In this document: piece after piece, positions 57,412 to 58,406 of the stretch
Layout of the letters: every line of letters starts with the position of its first letter
Numbering within the stretch: the stretch's first letter is position 1
DNA from: Pseudonocardia kujensis
Lineage (GTDB): Bacteria > Actinomycetota > Actinomycetes > Mycobacteriales > Pseudonocardiaceae
Direction: 5' to 3'
Assembly: GCF_021283305.1 (NCBI RefSeq)
Contig: NZ_JAJSOK010000047.1
Coordinates: 1-58,406 of the forward strand
Length of the DNA stretch: 58,406 nucleotides
Position numbers and translations under genes: made by a program
The notes under the pieces: generated by a model
Seen by the model: only the letters and a program-made list of their open reading frames with translations
What the model was told of the DNA's origin: nothing
Databases searched by the model: none

Positions 57412-58406
57412 GTGACGCTCACCGCCGAGCCCGCCCACGACCTCCCCACCACCGACGTCGACCCGTTCTGCCCGGAGGTCCTCGAGGACCCGCTGCCCTT
57501 CCACGCCGCGCTGCGCGAGGCCGGGCCGGTCGTCCGTCTCCGGCGGTACGACGTGTTCGCCTTCGCGCGCTACGAGCAGGTGCACGCCGCACTGGTCGAC
57601 TGGCAGGGATTCCAGTCCGCCGCCGGCGTCGGGCTGTCGAACTTCCGGCACGAGAAGCCGTGGCGCCCGCCGAGCCTGCTGCTCGAGGCCGACCCGCCGC
57701 GGCACGACGCGCCCCGCCGGGTGCTGCAGAAGATCCTCGGCCCGCGGGCGCTGCGGAAGCTCCGCGACGCCTGGGTCGCCGACGCCGACCGGCTCGTCGA
57801 CGAGGTCCTCGCGGCGCAGGGTCCGGAGTTCGACGCCGTCGCACACCTCACCGAGGCCTTCCCGCTGCGGGTGTTCCCCGACGCCGTCGGGCTCGGGCCG
57901 GAGGGGCGGGAGAACCTGCTCCCCTACGGCGACCACGCGTTCAACGCGTTCGGCCCGGCCAACACGCTGGTGGAGAAGGGGGCGCCGCGGGTCGCCGAGC
58001 TGTCGGCCTGGACGGCGGCGCAGTGCGCGCGCGAGGCACTGGCCCCCGAGGGGTTCGGTGCGGACATCTGGGCCGCCGCCGACCGCGGGGACATCACGCC
58101 CGAGCAGGCTCCGCTGGTCGTCCGCTCCCTGCTCACCGCCGGGGTGGACACGACCGTCCACGGCCTTTCCGCCGTGCTGCACGCCTTCGCGACCCACCCG
58201 GAGCAGTGGCGCCGGCTGCGCGCGGACCCCGGTCTGGCCCGCGTCGCCTTCGACGAGGCGGTGCGCCGGGAGTCGCCGGTGCAGACCTTCTTCCGCACCG
58301 CCACCCGCGACGTCGCCGTCGGCGGGCACGTGATCCCCGACGGCCACAAGATCCTGATGTTCCTGGGCGCCGCCAACCGCGACCCGGCCCGCTGGGGACC
58401 CGACGC
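57412..58406 (+). CDS. Cytochrome P450, CYP199A-like (3' end outside window)
   Basis: From GTG 57412, 331 residues are seen before the window ends, so the haem-binding Cys region is missing. The N-terminal part (GVGLSNFRHEKPWRPPSLLL, EADPPRHD), AFPLRVFPDAVGLGPEGREN and the I-helix stretch SLLTAGVDTTVHGLS closely resemble CYP199A enzymes, which hydroxylate or demethylate para-substituted benzoates such as 4-methoxybenzoate. The K-helix EAVRRESPVQTFFRTATRDV is also present. With the IclR regulator and VanB-like reductase it forms a likely aromatic acid O-demethylation or hydroxylation module. Confidence 0.9.
   Translation, partial: MTLTAEPAHDLPTTDVDPFCPEVLEDPLPFHAALREAGPVVRLRRYDVFAFARYEQVHAALVDWQGFQSAAGVGLSNFRHEKPWRPPSLLLEADPPRHDAPRRVLQKILGPRALRKLRDAWVADADRLVDEVLAAQGPEFDAVAHLTEAFPLRVFPDAVGLGPEGRENLLPYGDHAFNAFGPANTLVEKGAPRVAELSAWTAAQCAREALAPEGFGADIWAAADRGDITPEQAPLVVRSLLTAGVDTTVHGLSAVLHAFATHPEQWRRLRADPGLARVAFDEAVRRESPVQTFFRTATRDVAVGGHVIPDGHKILMFLGAANRDPARWGPD

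Overview
The window is high-GC actinobacterial DNA: very high GC at third codon positions, many GTG starts, 4-bp ATGA/GTGA overlaps, and actinobacterial families such as DUF1707, DUF3040, DUF5947, DUF6084, BlaI/M56 and an actinobacterial-type [NiFe] hydrogenase. A Pseudonocardia-like organism is the best guess, from overall gene content only. I see no rRNA, tRNA, CRISPR array, insertion sequence or phage genes.

Layout. 1-6.5 kb: a truncated flavin monooxygenase behind a cysteine-type leader peptide, a ROK repressor next to xylose isomerase with a visible operator, WrbA, an esterase with a divergent TetR-type regulator, and an SRPBCC protein. 6.6-13.2 kb: a tight run of GH15 glucosidase, 6-phosphogluconate dehydrogenase, glucose-6-phosphate dehydrogenase and a FUSC membrane protein, pointing to oxidative pentose phosphate flux fed by an alpha-glucoside. 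13.3-14.8 kb: small membrane proteins. 15.1-28.5 kb: a complete group 1h (high-affinity, O2-tolerant, H2-scavenging) [NiFe]-hydrogenase locus. It holds the structural genes, a NifU-like protein, three proteins of unknown role, the maturation protease, a 36-residue microprotein and hypCDEAB on the plus strand, and a second hypC-like gene plus hypF on the minus strand behind a PadR regulator. 28.6-34.4 kb: a PAP2 phosphatase, a MerR-type regulator, a two-component system and a BlaI/M56 pair.

34.4-38.4 kb is the most unusual part. A 54-residue peptide made almost only of Trp, Gly, Asp and His, with an internal 21-residue repeat, has a strong ribosome binding site. After a hairpin come an ABC exporter and, overlapping it by 4 bp, a VioD-like FAD monooxygenase (VioD is an indole-ring hydroxylase). 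The architecture is that of a ribosomal peptide (RiPP) or secreted metal-binding peptide pathway that I do not recognise. A 55-bp, exactly symmetric array of four GTAC sites lies upstream, facing the BlaI/M56 genes on the other side.

38.4-49.2 kb: a GH46 chitosanase, a second two-component system whose sensor has a His/Asp-rich loop, a small protein ending in a His/Asp tail, DUF6092 plus a frameshifted nitroreductase, an LLM oxidoreductase, an ArAE/FUSC membrane protein, DUF3040, cytochrome oxidase subunit I and a truncated globin. 49.4-58.4 kb: VOC protein, CDF transporter, TetR with DUF1348, MarR with azoreductase, an ABC ATPase with a frameshifted permease, a chimeric broken gene, and an IclR-controlled VanB-type reductase with a CYP199A-like P450 that runs off the window end. 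This last set looks like a para-substituted benzoate demethylation or hydroxylation module.

Three single-base frameshifts (nitroreductase, ABC permease, hydrolase/PrsW chimera) all have the same sign. They could be real gene decay or base-calling errors in GC tracts.
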